Of a DNA stretch of 64,000 nt, positions 55,438-64,000 are shown piece after piece. The DNA is taken from contig CAVTJL010000004.1 in the NCBI GenBank assembly GCA_963735065.1, positions 558,001-622,000 on the forward strand. The letters run 5' to 3'. Below the pieces are notes generated by a model that worked only from the letters and a program-made list of their open reading frames with translations, was not told the DNA's origin and did no database searches. Within the stretch, counting starts at the first letter, position 1. Each line of letters begins with the position of its first letter. A program made the position numbers and the translations under genes. Source of the DNA: CAVTJL01 sp963735065. GTDB taxonomy: Bacteria > Pseudomonadota > Alphaproteobacteria > Geminicoccales > Geminicoccaceae.

Positions 55438-56366
55438 GCGCGGGGGCAGCGAGCCTCGAGGCGCTCAAGGCCGGCGGCAAGCCGGCCGTCGCCCGTGCCT
55501 TCGCGGCGCTCGAGGCGGCACCGGAGGACGAGGCGACCCTGACGCTGCTCGATGCCGCCTATGCGAGCCCGACCGCTGCCGTGGTCGGGCTCACCGGGCC
55601 GCCCGGCGTGGGCAAGTCCACGCTCGCCTCGGCCCTGATCGACGCGGCGCGGCGGCGTCACCGCACGGTCGGCGTGATCACCGTCGATCCCTCCTCGAGG
55701 CGGACGGGCGGCGCCATCCTGGGCGACCGAACGCGCCTTCGCCTCGACCCCGAGGACGACGGCGTCTTCGTGCGCTCGATGGCAGCCCGCGCGCGGCTGG
55801 GCGGGCTCGCCGACCTTTGTCCCGCCGGCACCTGCCTGCTGCGCGCGCTTTTCGATCTCGTCCTGATCGAGACCGTGGGCGTCGGGCAGTCCGAGACCGA
55901 CATCGGCGATCTCGCCGACACGGTCGTCTTGGCGATCCAGCCGGCGTCCGGCGACAGCCTCCAATATCTGAAAGCCGGGATCGCGGAGATCCCCGACATC
56001 GCGGTCGTCACCAAGGCCGATCTGGGTGTCATCGCCGAGCGGGCGGCGCGTGAGGCAAGCGCCGCCTTGCGCCTCGTCGGCAGGCACGCGGCCGCCGTCC
56101 ACCTGATCACGGCGACGACCGGGCAGGGCGTGGAAGAGCTTCTGGACGCCATCGACGATCACGGGCGCCGGCTCGCGCAGAGCGGCGAGCTCGAAGAGCG
56201 CCGCGCGCGGCAGGCGGCCAGCTGGGTCGAGCGCTCGCTCGCCCTGGAGGTGGGAAGAAGGGGCCTGGCGCGTGCGGCTGCAGGCTCTGACGGCGTGGCG
56301 CCTCGGCCGGGCGTCTCGCCGTTCCGACACCTGGCGACCATTCTTCGACGCCTCGACGGGCCTTGA
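55434..56366 (+). CDS. MeaB/ArgK-like P-loop GTPase
   Basis: Predicted 310-residue G3E-type GTPase related to MeaB, a chaperone for methylmalonyl-CoA mutase. The P-loop GPPGVGKST (about residue 60) and DLVLIETVGVGQSETDIGDLAD are typical, with VTKAD for guanine recognition. It starts at TTG 55434, overlapping the ppdK stop; no ATG precedes the conserved start. No mutase gene is in the window, so the client is unknown. A 19-bp tandem duplication sits at its 3' end. Confidence 0.87.
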   Translation: MSAGAASLEALKAGGKPAVARAFAALEAAPEDEATLTLLDAAYASPTAAVVGLTGPPGVGKSTLASALIDAARRRHRTVGVITVDPSSRRTGGAILGDRTRLRLDPEDDGVFVRSMAARARLGGLADLCPAGTCLLRALFDLVLIETVGVGQSETDIGDLADTVVLAIQPASGDSLQYLKAGIAEIPDIAVVTKADLGVIAERAAREASAALRLVGRHAAAVHLITATTGQGVEELLDAIDDHGRRLAQSGELEERRARQAASWVERSLALEVGRRGLARAAAGSDGVAPRPGVSPFRHLATILRRLDGP

Positions 56367-56402
56367 TCAGAGGCGCATCCAGGGATCAGAGGCGCATCCA
56401 GG
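56365..56402. repeat. 19-bp perfect tandem duplication at convergent gene ends
   Basis: GATCAGAGGCGCATCCAGG occurs at 56365-56383 and again immediately at 56384-56402. The first copy holds the end of the MeaB-like stop codon and the second the ygfZ stop. Before the duplication, TGATCA would have served as stop for both genes. Confidence 0.9.
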
Positions 56403-57300
56403 AAGGCGGCTCGGGGATCAGCGTGGCCTCGCCGCAGGTCAGGGTGGGCGCGCCCTCCGGGCCCGCCAGCGCATCGAGGCGAAGCAGGGCCAGACCGCGG
56501 TCGCCACAGGCGCTGCGCATGTCACCCACGTCCCGATCGCCTGCGAGAACGGGGGAGCCCGGGGTCGGGACGGCCCCGATCACGCGGACCGGCATCAGAC
56601 GCTTGCGCACCAGCGCCCGGTGCTTGGTCCGCGCCGTGAGCTCCTGCCCGACATAGCACCCCTTGTCGAAGTCGACGCCATGCAGCTCCTCGAAGTTGCT
56701 CTCGAGGAGAAGCGAGCGCTCGGGCACGAGGTCGCGGCTGCCGTCGGGCACGCCCAGGCCCAGCCGCAACCGGTCGAGATCCCTCCAATCGCCGGCACCG
56801 ATGCCGAGCCGGCTCAGCTCCGCCTCGACGGCCTCGGCCGGTCCGACGATCCGGCAGCCGAGCTCGGCCAGCCTGGGATCGACGCAGATGGCAAGCTCAC
56901 CCGCGGCACGCGCGGCGCCCGCCTCGCTCGCGAGACCGAGCCGGGCCGCCGCCGTGTCGCCCACGACGGCCACGACATCGTAATCGGCGCTGAGGTCGAC
57001 GATCTCGACCTTGGCCCGGAGGCGGTACATCTGGAGCCGGCGGGTCAGCTCCGGGAGCCGCGCTGCCTCCGTGTCAAGGAGGATGGAATCGCCCCGGGCG
57101 AGAAGCAGGAAGTCGAAGAGATATTTTCCCTGCGGGGTCAGCAAGGCCGCATAGGCCGCCCGATCCGGCGCCACCCGGCTGACATCGCTGCTGACCAAGC
57201 CCTGCAGAAAGCCCACGGCGTCCGGCCCCTCCACGGCGAGCACGCTTCGGTCGCCCAGGCGGACGAAGCACGGATCGGGTTCCCTTGTGCCAACATTCAT
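56386..57300 (-). CDS. ygfZ: YgfZ/GcvT-domain folate-binding protein
   Basis: Predicted 304-residue protein that helps make or repair iron-sulphur clusters and binds tetrahydrofolate. The signature KGCYVGQE with its conserved cysteine is present (DKGCYVGQELTART, about residue 220), together with LLTPQGKYLFDF in the N-terminal folate-binding part. ATG 57300 has GGAGGG upstream; a longer frame extension lacks one. The C-terminal end is at the 19-bp duplication. Such a protein fits a genome rich in iron-sulphur oxidoreductases (Ior, Kor, IlvD/Edd). Confidence 0.92.
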   Translation of the reverse strand: MNVGTREPDPCFVRLGDRSVLAVEGPDAVGFLQGLVSSDVSRVAPDRAAYAALLTPQGKYLFDFLLLARGDSILLDTEAARLPELTRRLQMYRLRAKVEIVDLSADYDVVAVVGDTAAARLGLASEAGAARAAGELAICVDPRLAELGCRIVGPAEAVEAELSRLGIGAGDWRDLDRLRLGLGVPDGSRDLVPERSLLLESNFEELHGVDFDKGCYVGQELTARTKHRALVRKRLMPVRVIGAVPTPGSPVLAGDRDVGDMRSACGDRGLALLRLDALAGPEGAPTLTCGEATLIPEPPSWMRL

Positions 57301-57348
57301 GCAGATCGCCCTCCATCCCGCTGCCACGTGGTGACCCCTTCTCTTCCA

Positions 57349-57372
57349 GGCAAGAGGGCAGGCAAGAGGGCA
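57349..57372. repeat. 12-bp tandem duplication in the ygfZ-otsA intergenic region
   Basis: GGCAAGAGGGCA occurs twice in direct succession (57349-57360 and 57361-57372), about 40 bp before the EcfG-type promoter of otsA. No known motif; probably slippage. Confidence 0.85.
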
Positions 57373-57411
57373 AGCCGAGGCTGTCATCGCCGGCTGGAGA
57401 TGCTAGAAGAG

Positions 57412-57436
57412 GGAACAGGTCGTCGGCCGAGCCGTT
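57412..57436 (+). promoter_or_regulatory. EcfG-type (general stress) promoter of otsA
   Basis: GGAAC at 57412-57416 and CGTT at 57433-57436 are separated by 16 bases, an exact match to the alphaproteobacterial EcfG consensus. It lies about 100 bp before otsA. Trehalose synthesis is a common EcfG target, so the match is probably functional. Confidence 0.78.
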
Positions 57437-57536
57437 GAGTCCAAAACGCCGATATTGTATCGAAGAACCAGGGTCACTTCCGTTGGATAGGAATGACCGC
57501 CGGCCATAGCTCGGCCCAAGCAACGAGGAAAGATCG

Positions 57537-58922
<1,386 letters not shown>

Positions 58923-58944
58923 GGGCGCTCCTGTCAGACTGTCG

Positions 58945-60094
58945 TCAGTGGCTCGGCGCGGCCCAGGACACGACACGCGTACGGTCGAGCGTTTGGCCAT
59001 CGATGGCGACGCCGAGCCCGGGCCCCGCGGGCAGGGCGCAGACCGGGGCGGCAAAATCCGCGGGCGCGCCGCCGATCAGCTCGGCAAAGAGCGGGCTCTC
59101 GTCGAACTGCAGCTCGAGACGCTCGAAGCCGGCCAGCGCAGCCGACAGATGAAGGCTCGCGGCATGGGCGATCGGACCCGATGGATTGTGCGGGGACACA
59201 GCCACGCCGTGCAGGTCGAGCGCCGTGCCGATCGCCAGCATCGGCGCGATGCCGCCAGCATATTTGGCGTCCGGCATCGCGACGTCATAGGCGCCGGCCT
59301 CGGCATAGGGTGCGAAGGCCTCGACCCCGACGCCATGCTCGAGGCCGGCAAGTCGGATGCCCAGGCCATTCGCGCGTTGCCGGAGGCGGGCGATCTCGAC
59401 GATGGTCTCGCTGCTCTCCGGGATGGGGCACTCGATCCAGTCGGGACGGTGCTCGGCCGCGGCGTCGATCATCAAGGCGGCACCTTCGGGGTCGAAGCGC
59501 CAGTGACAGTCGACGCGAAGACGCGGCTCGGGACCGATCGCCTGGCGTACCGCCGCGATGCGGGCGAGCCCCGCGCCGAGGCGCGAGGCGAAGTCCGGCG
59601 ATGCGGGCAGGACGTCGCGCACCTCGTCGAAGGGTGCGATCTTGAAGACCTCGAAATCCGCGCGACATGGCCAGGCGGGCGCGGCGGGCGAATCCCTCGG
59701 GGCTCCGGTCGGTCGTGCCGCGATTGATGTTGGCGTATGCCGGGATCAGCCGCAGCGGCGTGTCGGTAAGCAGGGCTGCGAGCGGCAGCTCCTGGCGCCG
59801 GGCCTCGATGTCCAGCAGCGCCGTGTCGAGGGCGGACACGATAGCGGCGTCGGCCAGCACCGGCGCCGTGCCGGTCCAGGGCGCCTCGGGCGTGCCTTGC
59901 GGCTGACGGGCGAGAAGCTGCGGCACCAGCCGATCCGCCGCCTCCCGCAGCCCGGGAGCCTGATCGGCCAGCGTGGCCTCGCCAAGGCCGACCAGGCCGT
60001 CGGACGTCTCGAGGGCAAGGATCGTCCACACGGTCCGAGGCGTCACCTCGATCTCGTGGAAGGCGACCCTGGTGATGAGTGATCGTGACGTCAT
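58945..60094 (-). pseudogene. Mandelate racemase/muconate lactonizing enzyme-family protein, frameshifted
   Basis: An enolase-superfamily enzyme. The N-terminal capping domain starts at 60094 (VTPRTVWTILALETSDGLVGLGE) and runs to RLAMSRGF. Near an AAA run at 59654-59656 the frame is lost; one base later it continues FEVFKIAPFDEVRDVL and the barrel domain follows. Ligand segments are RVDCHWRFD, IECPIPES and AMPDAKYAGG. Removing one base gives about 382 codons, the normal length. It is the last gene of the sugar ABC operon, which suggests acid-sugar dehydration or epimerisation. Break is real or a read error. Confidence 0.82.
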
Positions 60095-60179
60095 GCCGGC
60101 CAGCTGCTCCCTTGGGCGTTCGTCGCCGCCTGAGATAGCGGACGCGTCGCGCGACGTCGACGCGCGACGTCGCGAGGAT

Positions 60180-61019
60180 CTAGCCCTTCACCGCGCCGGC
60201 GGTCATTCCGCTGATCAGGAACTTGCGGACGAGGACGGAGAAGATCAGCACCGGGAGCATGACCATGGTGCCGCCCGCCGCGATCTTGCCCCACTCCCAG
60301 CCCTCGTAGTTCATGAAGTTCACCACCGCCACCGGCGCCGTCATGGCGTTGGTGCGGGTGAGGATCAGGGCAAAGAAGAAATCGTTCCAGGAGTAGAGGA
60401 AGCAGAGGATCGCCGTTGCGGCGAGACCGGGCCCGGAGATGGGCAGGATGATCTTCGTGAAGCCCTGCCAGAGCGAGGCGCCGTCGATCCAGGCGGCCTC
60501 CTCGAGAGACCGCGGGCAGGCGTCGAAGAAGCCCCGCATCAACCACACCACGAGCGACAGGTTGAAGGTGAGATAGATGATGATGAGGCCCGTCAGGGTG
60601 TCGAGCAGCTCGAGGTGGCGGTAGACGAGGAAGTAGGGGATCGTGAAGGCGATCGGCGGCGCCATGCGCGAGGCCAGGATCAGGAGCGAGAGGCTGCCCT
60701 CGCTTTTGATCGTCGCGCGCGAGAGGGCGTAGGAGCCGGGCACGCCCAGGACGAGGGCCAGCAGGGTCGAGACCGTGCTGGCGATGGCGCTGTTCTCGAA
60801 GGCGTGGCGGAACTGGTCGTCCCAAAGCGCCTTGTAGTTGGCCAGGGTCGGCGTGAAGAGGAGGGTTGGAGGCCAGGCGAAGATGGCCTCGTCCGTCTTG
60901 AAGCTCATCACGACGAGCCAGAGGAACGGAAAGAGGATCAGGAGAACCAGCACCACGACGAGCGCGTGAAGGGCAGGGCGCTCCCACGACCTGGCATAGA
61001 CGAAGGGATCACTCGCCAT
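60180..61019 (-). CDS. ABC sugar transporter permease (MalG type)
   Basis: Predicted 279-residue inner-membrane permease with six hydrophobic segments. The EAA loop that docks on the ATPase reads SLEEAAWIDGASLWQGFTKIILPI (about residue 190). It overlaps the other permease by 11 bp and pairs with it to form the channel. No ATPase gene is in the operon; a shared one elsewhere must supply energy. Confidence 0.94.
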   Translation of the reverse strand: MASDPFVYARSWERPALHALVVVLVLLILFPFLWLVVMSFKTDEAIFAWPPTLLFTPTLANYKALWDDQFRHAFENSAIASTVSTLLALVLGVPGSYALSRATIKSEGSLSLLILASRMAPPIAFTIPYFLVYRHLELLDTLTGLIIIYLTFNLSLVVWLMRGFFDACPRSLEEAAWIDGASLWQGFTKIILPISGPGLAATAILCFLYSWNDFFFALILTRTNAMTAPVAVVNFMNYEGWEWGKIAAGGTMVMLPVLIFSVLVRKFLISGMTAGAVKG

Positions 61020-61947
61020 GCTGCCCCCAGCCCACCATGCGGATGATTCCCCAGCTCAGCAGCAGCGTGAAGACCACCAGCACCATGGTGATGGCGCTCG
61101 AGTAGCCGAGATAGCTGAAGTTGAAGGCCTGGATGAAGCTGTAATAGTTGGTGACCTCGGTCACCGTGCCCGGGCCGCCGTCGGTCAGGATGTAGATCAA
61201 GGGAAAGGCCTTGATGCTGTCGATCAGACGAAAGAGGCCGGCGACCAGAAGCACGCCCTTGAGGTAGGGCAGGGTGACGTACCAGGTCATCTGCAGCGCG
61301 TTGGCGCCGTCGATGCGGGCGGCGTCCACATACTCCTCCGGCATCATCTGCAGGGCTGCGAGGATCATCAGCATCGTGAAGGGGAACCACTCCCAGGTGT
61401 CCGCGATGATGATCGCCGTCAGCGCCCAGTGGGCGCTGGTGATGAGGGAGGGGACGTCCCAGCCGAGCTCGCCGAAGAGCCACCAGAGCGGGCTGATGTC
61501 GGGCGTGTAGAGCACCTTCCAGATGATCGCGACGACGATCGGCGGCAGCACCATCGGGATCAGGAAGACCGTGCGCAGAGCCTGCAGGACCTTGGCGCGC
61601 ACGTTCAAGAGAAGGGCGAAGCCGAAGCCCAAGGCGAGCTGCAGGCCCACCGTCCAGAAGGAGAGCTTCGCCTGCGTCCACAAGGAGTCGTGCAGGCGCT
61701 GGTCCTGAAGAAGGAGGCGGTAGTTCGCGAGCGGTGTCGAGAAGTCCCAGGCCGTCTCGGGCCGGGTCAGGCTGAGGGGGGTGAAGCTCGTGACGAGGAG
61801 GTAGAGGGTCGGCAACAGCGTGACGACCATGAGCACGGCCAGGGTCGGCAGCAGCAGACGCCAGGTGAATCGGCGCCGCTCGGCGGCAAAGGACACCGCC
61901 GGGCGGTCACCTGGGCCGGCCTGCCGGCCCAGGGTGAGCGTGCTCAT
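61009..61947 (-). CDS. ABC sugar transporter permease (MalF/UgpA type)
   Basis: Predicted 312-residue permease with six or more hydrophobic segments and a charged N-terminal tail. The EAA loop is MPEEYVDAARIDGANALQMTWYVTLP (about residue 208). It precedes the MalG-type permease by an overlap and follows the binding-protein gene by 19 bp. Together they import a sugar or polyol delivered by the binding protein. Confidence 0.94.
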   Translation of the reverse strand: MSTLTLGRQAGPGDRPAVSFAAERRRFTWRLLLPTLAVLMVVTLLPTLYLLVTSFTPLSLTRPETAWDFSTPLANYRLLLQDQRLHDSLWTQAKLSFWTVGLQLALGFGFALLLNVRAKVLQALRTVFLIPMVLPPIVVAIIWKVLYTPDISPLWWLFGELGWDVPSLITSAHWALTAIIIADTWEWFPFTMLMILAALQMMPEEYVDAARIDGANALQMTWYVTLPYLKGVLLVAGLFRLIDSIKAFPLIYILTDGGPGTVTEVTNYYSFIQAFNFSYLGYSSAITMVLVVFTLLLSWGIIRMVGWGQHGE

Positions 61948-61966
61948 GGAGGTCCCGGTCTCGCGC

Positions 61967-63352
61967 TCAGAGCTTCACGCCGGCCTTCTTCAGGTCCTCG
62001 ATCGCCTGCTGCTGGGCAAGCTTGAGAGCGGCCGGGGCGTCGTCCTGGCCGGTGGCGATGCGCTCGATCGCCTTGTTGATCTTGTCGCCGACCTGCGGGA
62101 ACACGGGCACCGTGCGGTACTTCATGTAGCCACCCTTGCCGCCCAGCTCGAGCACCTGGAGATAGAGCGAGGCAACGTCCTGACCGTTGAGGGTCATGGC
62201 CTTCTTGTAGTCGGGATCCTGGATGATCGAGCGGCGACAGACCGCCGAGTAGCCCTTCTCGAGCGCGATGCGGCGCAGGTTCTGCTTGCTCATCGCCCAC
62301 TTGATGAACTCCCAGGCGGCCTCCTTCTGCTTGGCGCCCGCTGGGATGCCGTAGCCATGGCTGTTCGAGCCCGGGAAGTTGCCCGCGGGCCCGCTGGGCA
62401 TCAGCGCGTAGCGGACCGTCTCCTTGACCTTGCTCTCGGGATCCTTGGCAAGAGGCGTCAGCCAGCCGATCGCCTGCGTGCGGATGTTCGCCCGCCCCGC
62501 CAGCTGGGCGCGCATGGCCTGGTCGTCGGTGTAGGAGAGCACGCCCGAGGGAGCGTATTTCGAAAGGAGGGTCGTGTAGTAGTCGGCTGCCTTGGCGGCC
62601 TCCGGCGTGTCGAGGGTCGGCATGAGGTCACCGGGCGGATCGCGGAAGACCGTGCCGCCATAGCCCATGAGGAACGGGATCCACTCCCAGTGGTGCAGCT
62701 TGTCATTGACATAGGCTGCGACGCCCTCCTTGCGGTGCGTCTCCTTGCAGACCTGCATCAGCTCGTCGAAGGTGGTCGGCATCTTGAGGCCGGCCTTGTC
62801 GAGCAGGTCGCCGCGCGCCGCCGCCATGATCATGGCGCCGGCCTCCCAGGCAAAGCCGTAGGTGGCGCCCTTGGAGTCGACGAGCGAGCTCTGCGCGCCG
62901 CTGACGAAATCCTTCGCGTCCCAGTCGGCGGGCGTCATGTTCGGATCGTTGATGAAGGGATCGAGCGGCGCCATCCAGCCGGCGCCGATCCAACGACCGG
63001 TATAGATGAAGGTGATGTTGCAGAAATCGTAGGCCGAGCCCTTCGTCGAGAGCTCGAGATCCATGCGCTGGTTGTAGACAGGAAAAGCCTGAAGGTCGAG
63101 ATTGACCTTCATGCCGCTCTGTTCCTCGAACTCGGGGATGTAGTCCTTGATGTATGTCTGAAAGACATGCTGGAAGCAGGAGCCGTTGAGCGTCACGCCG
63201 GCGAATTTCTTCGATTGACCGAGCACGGCCGGTGCCCGCAATCCGACGGCCAATGCCGCCGAGCCGTAGAGCGCGCCCTCGAGCAGACGCCGGCGATGCA
63301 GCGTCGCAGCCTTGAACGTCGCTCCGGCAGAGCTGTGCCGATCAGCAGCCAT
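61967..63352 (-). CDS. ABC transporter extracellular solute-binding protein (family 1)
   Basis: Predicted 461-residue periplasmic sugar-binding protein. The N-terminus has a twin-arginine-like signal (HRRRLLEGALYGSAALAVG, cleavage near VLGQ). Mature segments NITFIYTGRWIGAGWMAPLD, DKLHHWEWIPFLMGYGGTVF and SNSHGYGIPAGAKQKEAAWEFIKWAM match family 1 binders. It is the first gene of the operon and faces a LacI-type regulator, which suggests sugar-inducible control. The ligand cannot be named. Confidence 0.93.
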   Translation of the reverse strand: MAADRHSSAGATFKAATLHRRRLLEGALYGSAALAVGLRAPAVLGQSKKFAGVTLNGSCFQHVFQTYIKDYIPEFEEQSGMKVNLDLQAFPVYNQRMDLELSTKGSAYDFCNITFIYTGRWIGAGWMAPLDPFINDPNMTPADWDAKDFVSGAQSSLVDSKGATYGFAWEAGAMIMAAARGDLLDKAGLKMPTTFDELMQVCKETHRKEGVAAYVNDKLHHWEWIPFLMGYGGTVFRDPPGDLMPTLDTPEAAKAADYYTTLLSKYAPSGVLSYTDDQAMRAQLAGRANIRTQAIGWLTPLAKDPESKVKETVRYALMPSGPAGNFPGSNSHGYGIPAGAKQKEAAWEFIKWAMSKQNLRRIALEKGYSAVCRRSIIQDPDYKKAMTLNGQDVASLYLQVLELGGKGGYMKYRTVPVFPQVGDKINKAIERIATGQDDAPAALKLAQQQAIEDLKKAGVKL

Positions 63353-63433
63353 TGATCGCCTCCCAAGGGCCCCTGGCGTCCGAGCAGGGACGTTTGTTGT
63401 TGCCTGATCGATGACCCATGTTACAGGATGGTC

Positions 63434-63443
63434 GCGTTAACGC
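63434..63443. promoter_or_regulatory. Putative LacI-family operator
   Basis: GCGTTAACGC is a 10-bp perfect palindrome in the 136-bp gap between the binding-protein gene and the LacI-type gene, 81 bp before the former's start and 45 bp before the latter's. LacI proteins bind such short palindromes in shared promoters. Evidence is position and symmetry only. Confidence 0.45.
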
Positions 63444-63488
63444 AACGCTCACTTTGATGGATCGCGACAACAATGCAGGGGGGCGGCC

Positions 63489-64000
63489 ATGGATAGCGGC
63501 GCATCGGTGCCGGGCCGGAGCCGGCCGCGGCTCGCCGACGTGGCCGCGCGCGCCGGCGTCTCCATCAACACCGTGTCGCGTGCGCTGCGCGCGCCGCACA
63601 CGGTGCGCCCGCAGCTTCGCAAGCAGATCGAGGCGGTCCTCGAGGAGCTCAACTACGTGCCCAACCGGCTGGCCGGAGGGCTTGCGGGCTCGAGCACCAG
63701 CGTCGTCGGCGTTGTGGTGACCTCCCTCTTCTATTCGGAGTTCGCTGCCACCATCGATGCGATGCAGGAGCGGCTGGCGGGCGCGGGCCTCAGCCTGATG
63801 CTGGGCAACAGCCGCTACGACCCCGACGAGGAGCTGCTGCTGGTCCGGGCGATGCTGAGCTGGAGGCCGGCGGCCCTGGCCTTGGTCGGTGTCGATCACC
63901 ACCCGCGGGTGCGGGAGCTGCTGCGTGCGGCCGACGTGCCGGTGGTCGAGATCTGGGATGCCGGGTCCGACCCCATCGATTCGGCCGTCGGCATGGATCA
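63489..64000 (+). CDS. LacI family transcriptional regulator (5' part, cut by window end)
   Basis: The first 170 codons of a LacI-type regulator. The DNA-binding helix-turn-helix is RLADVAARAGVSINTVSRALR (about residues 14-34), with the hinge helix NRLAGGLAGSST. The periplasmic-binding-like effector domain begins VVGVVVTSLFYSEFAATID. A G-rich stretch (GGGGGG at 63478-63483) serves as its ribosome-binding region. It diverges from the sugar ABC operon and probably controls it. The gene continues beyond 64000. Confidence 0.92.
   Translation, partial: MDSGASVPGRSRPRLADVAARAGVSINTVSRALRAPHTVRPQLRKQIEAVLEELNYVPNRLAGGLAGSSTSVVGVVVTSLFYSEFAATIDAMQERLAGAGLSLMLGNSRYDPDEELLLVRAMLSWRPAALALVGVDHHPRVRELLRAADVPVVEIWDAGSDPIDSAVGMD

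Overview
The window is a GC-rich chromosomal segment of an alphaproteobacterium. The evidence is the conserved block ispB - DUF2007 - methyltransferase - S49 peptidase - glyQ - glyS - ppdK, two promoter matches to the alphaproteobacterial general-stress sigma factor EcfG (GGAAC-N16/17-CGTT), a fused indolepyruvate:ferredoxin oxidoreductase beside an Lrp regulator, RT0821/Lpp0805-type lipoproteins and an entericidin. The mix of genes fits an aerobic heterotroph of the Rhodospirillales/Geminicoccales type. That placement is inference; there is no rRNA gene here. I saw no phage, insertion sequence, CRISPR array or plasmid function.

Layout. 1-9.3 kb is a catabolic region with a phytanoyl-CoA-dioxygenase-like gene, two DHDPS/KDPG-aldolase-family genes, a prephenate-dehydrogenase-like gene, an FAH/hydratase, an M20 deacetylase, an Asp/Glu racemase-like gene, a thiolase and a class II aldolase. 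9.4-13.2 kb is an envelope region with three lipoproteins, an entericidin with an EcfG promoter, a 44-residue membrane ORF and a frameshifted RTX protein. 13.2-21.2 kb holds Lrp diverging from the fused Ior, then a TakP-type TRAP transporter whose binding protein converges on its permease genes. 21.2-26.4 kb holds an iron alcohol dehydrogenase, an MliC-like lipoprotein, a frameshifted flavoprotein and a tandemly duplicated two-gene cassette (glycine-rich secreted protein plus lipoprotein). 26.4-37.1 kb has an SMP-30 lactonase diverging from an IlvD/Edd dehydratase, a nucleotide cyclase, an amidase, a 2,5-dioxovalerate-type aldehyde dehydrogenase and an ethanolamine-type permease. 37.2-41.6 kb has korAB, panC and a DsbA-like gene. 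41.7-44.5 kb has an EmrAB-type pump. Then come tRNA-Pro(CGG), sthA and the conserved housekeeping block to 56.4 kb. From 56.4 kb are ygfZ, otsA (EcfG promoter, apparent CTG start), and an ATPase-less ABC importer with an enolase-superfamily enzyme, facing a LacI-type regulator cut by the window end.

How genes work together. The lactonase, dehydratase and aldehyde dehydrogenase fit oxidative sugar breakdown to 2-oxoglutarate, and TakP-type TRAP and KorAB act on 2-oxoacids. EcfG would link trehalose synthesis and the entericidin to stress. Four genes (RTX protein, flavoprotein, tRNA methyltransferase, enolase-family enzyme) each need one base removed to restore the frame. They are either recent pseudogenes or assembly errors, and raw reads would settle which. 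No completely new system is evident. The duplicated secreted-protein/lipoprotein cassette and the stress-linked envelope region are the best candidates for undescribed biology.
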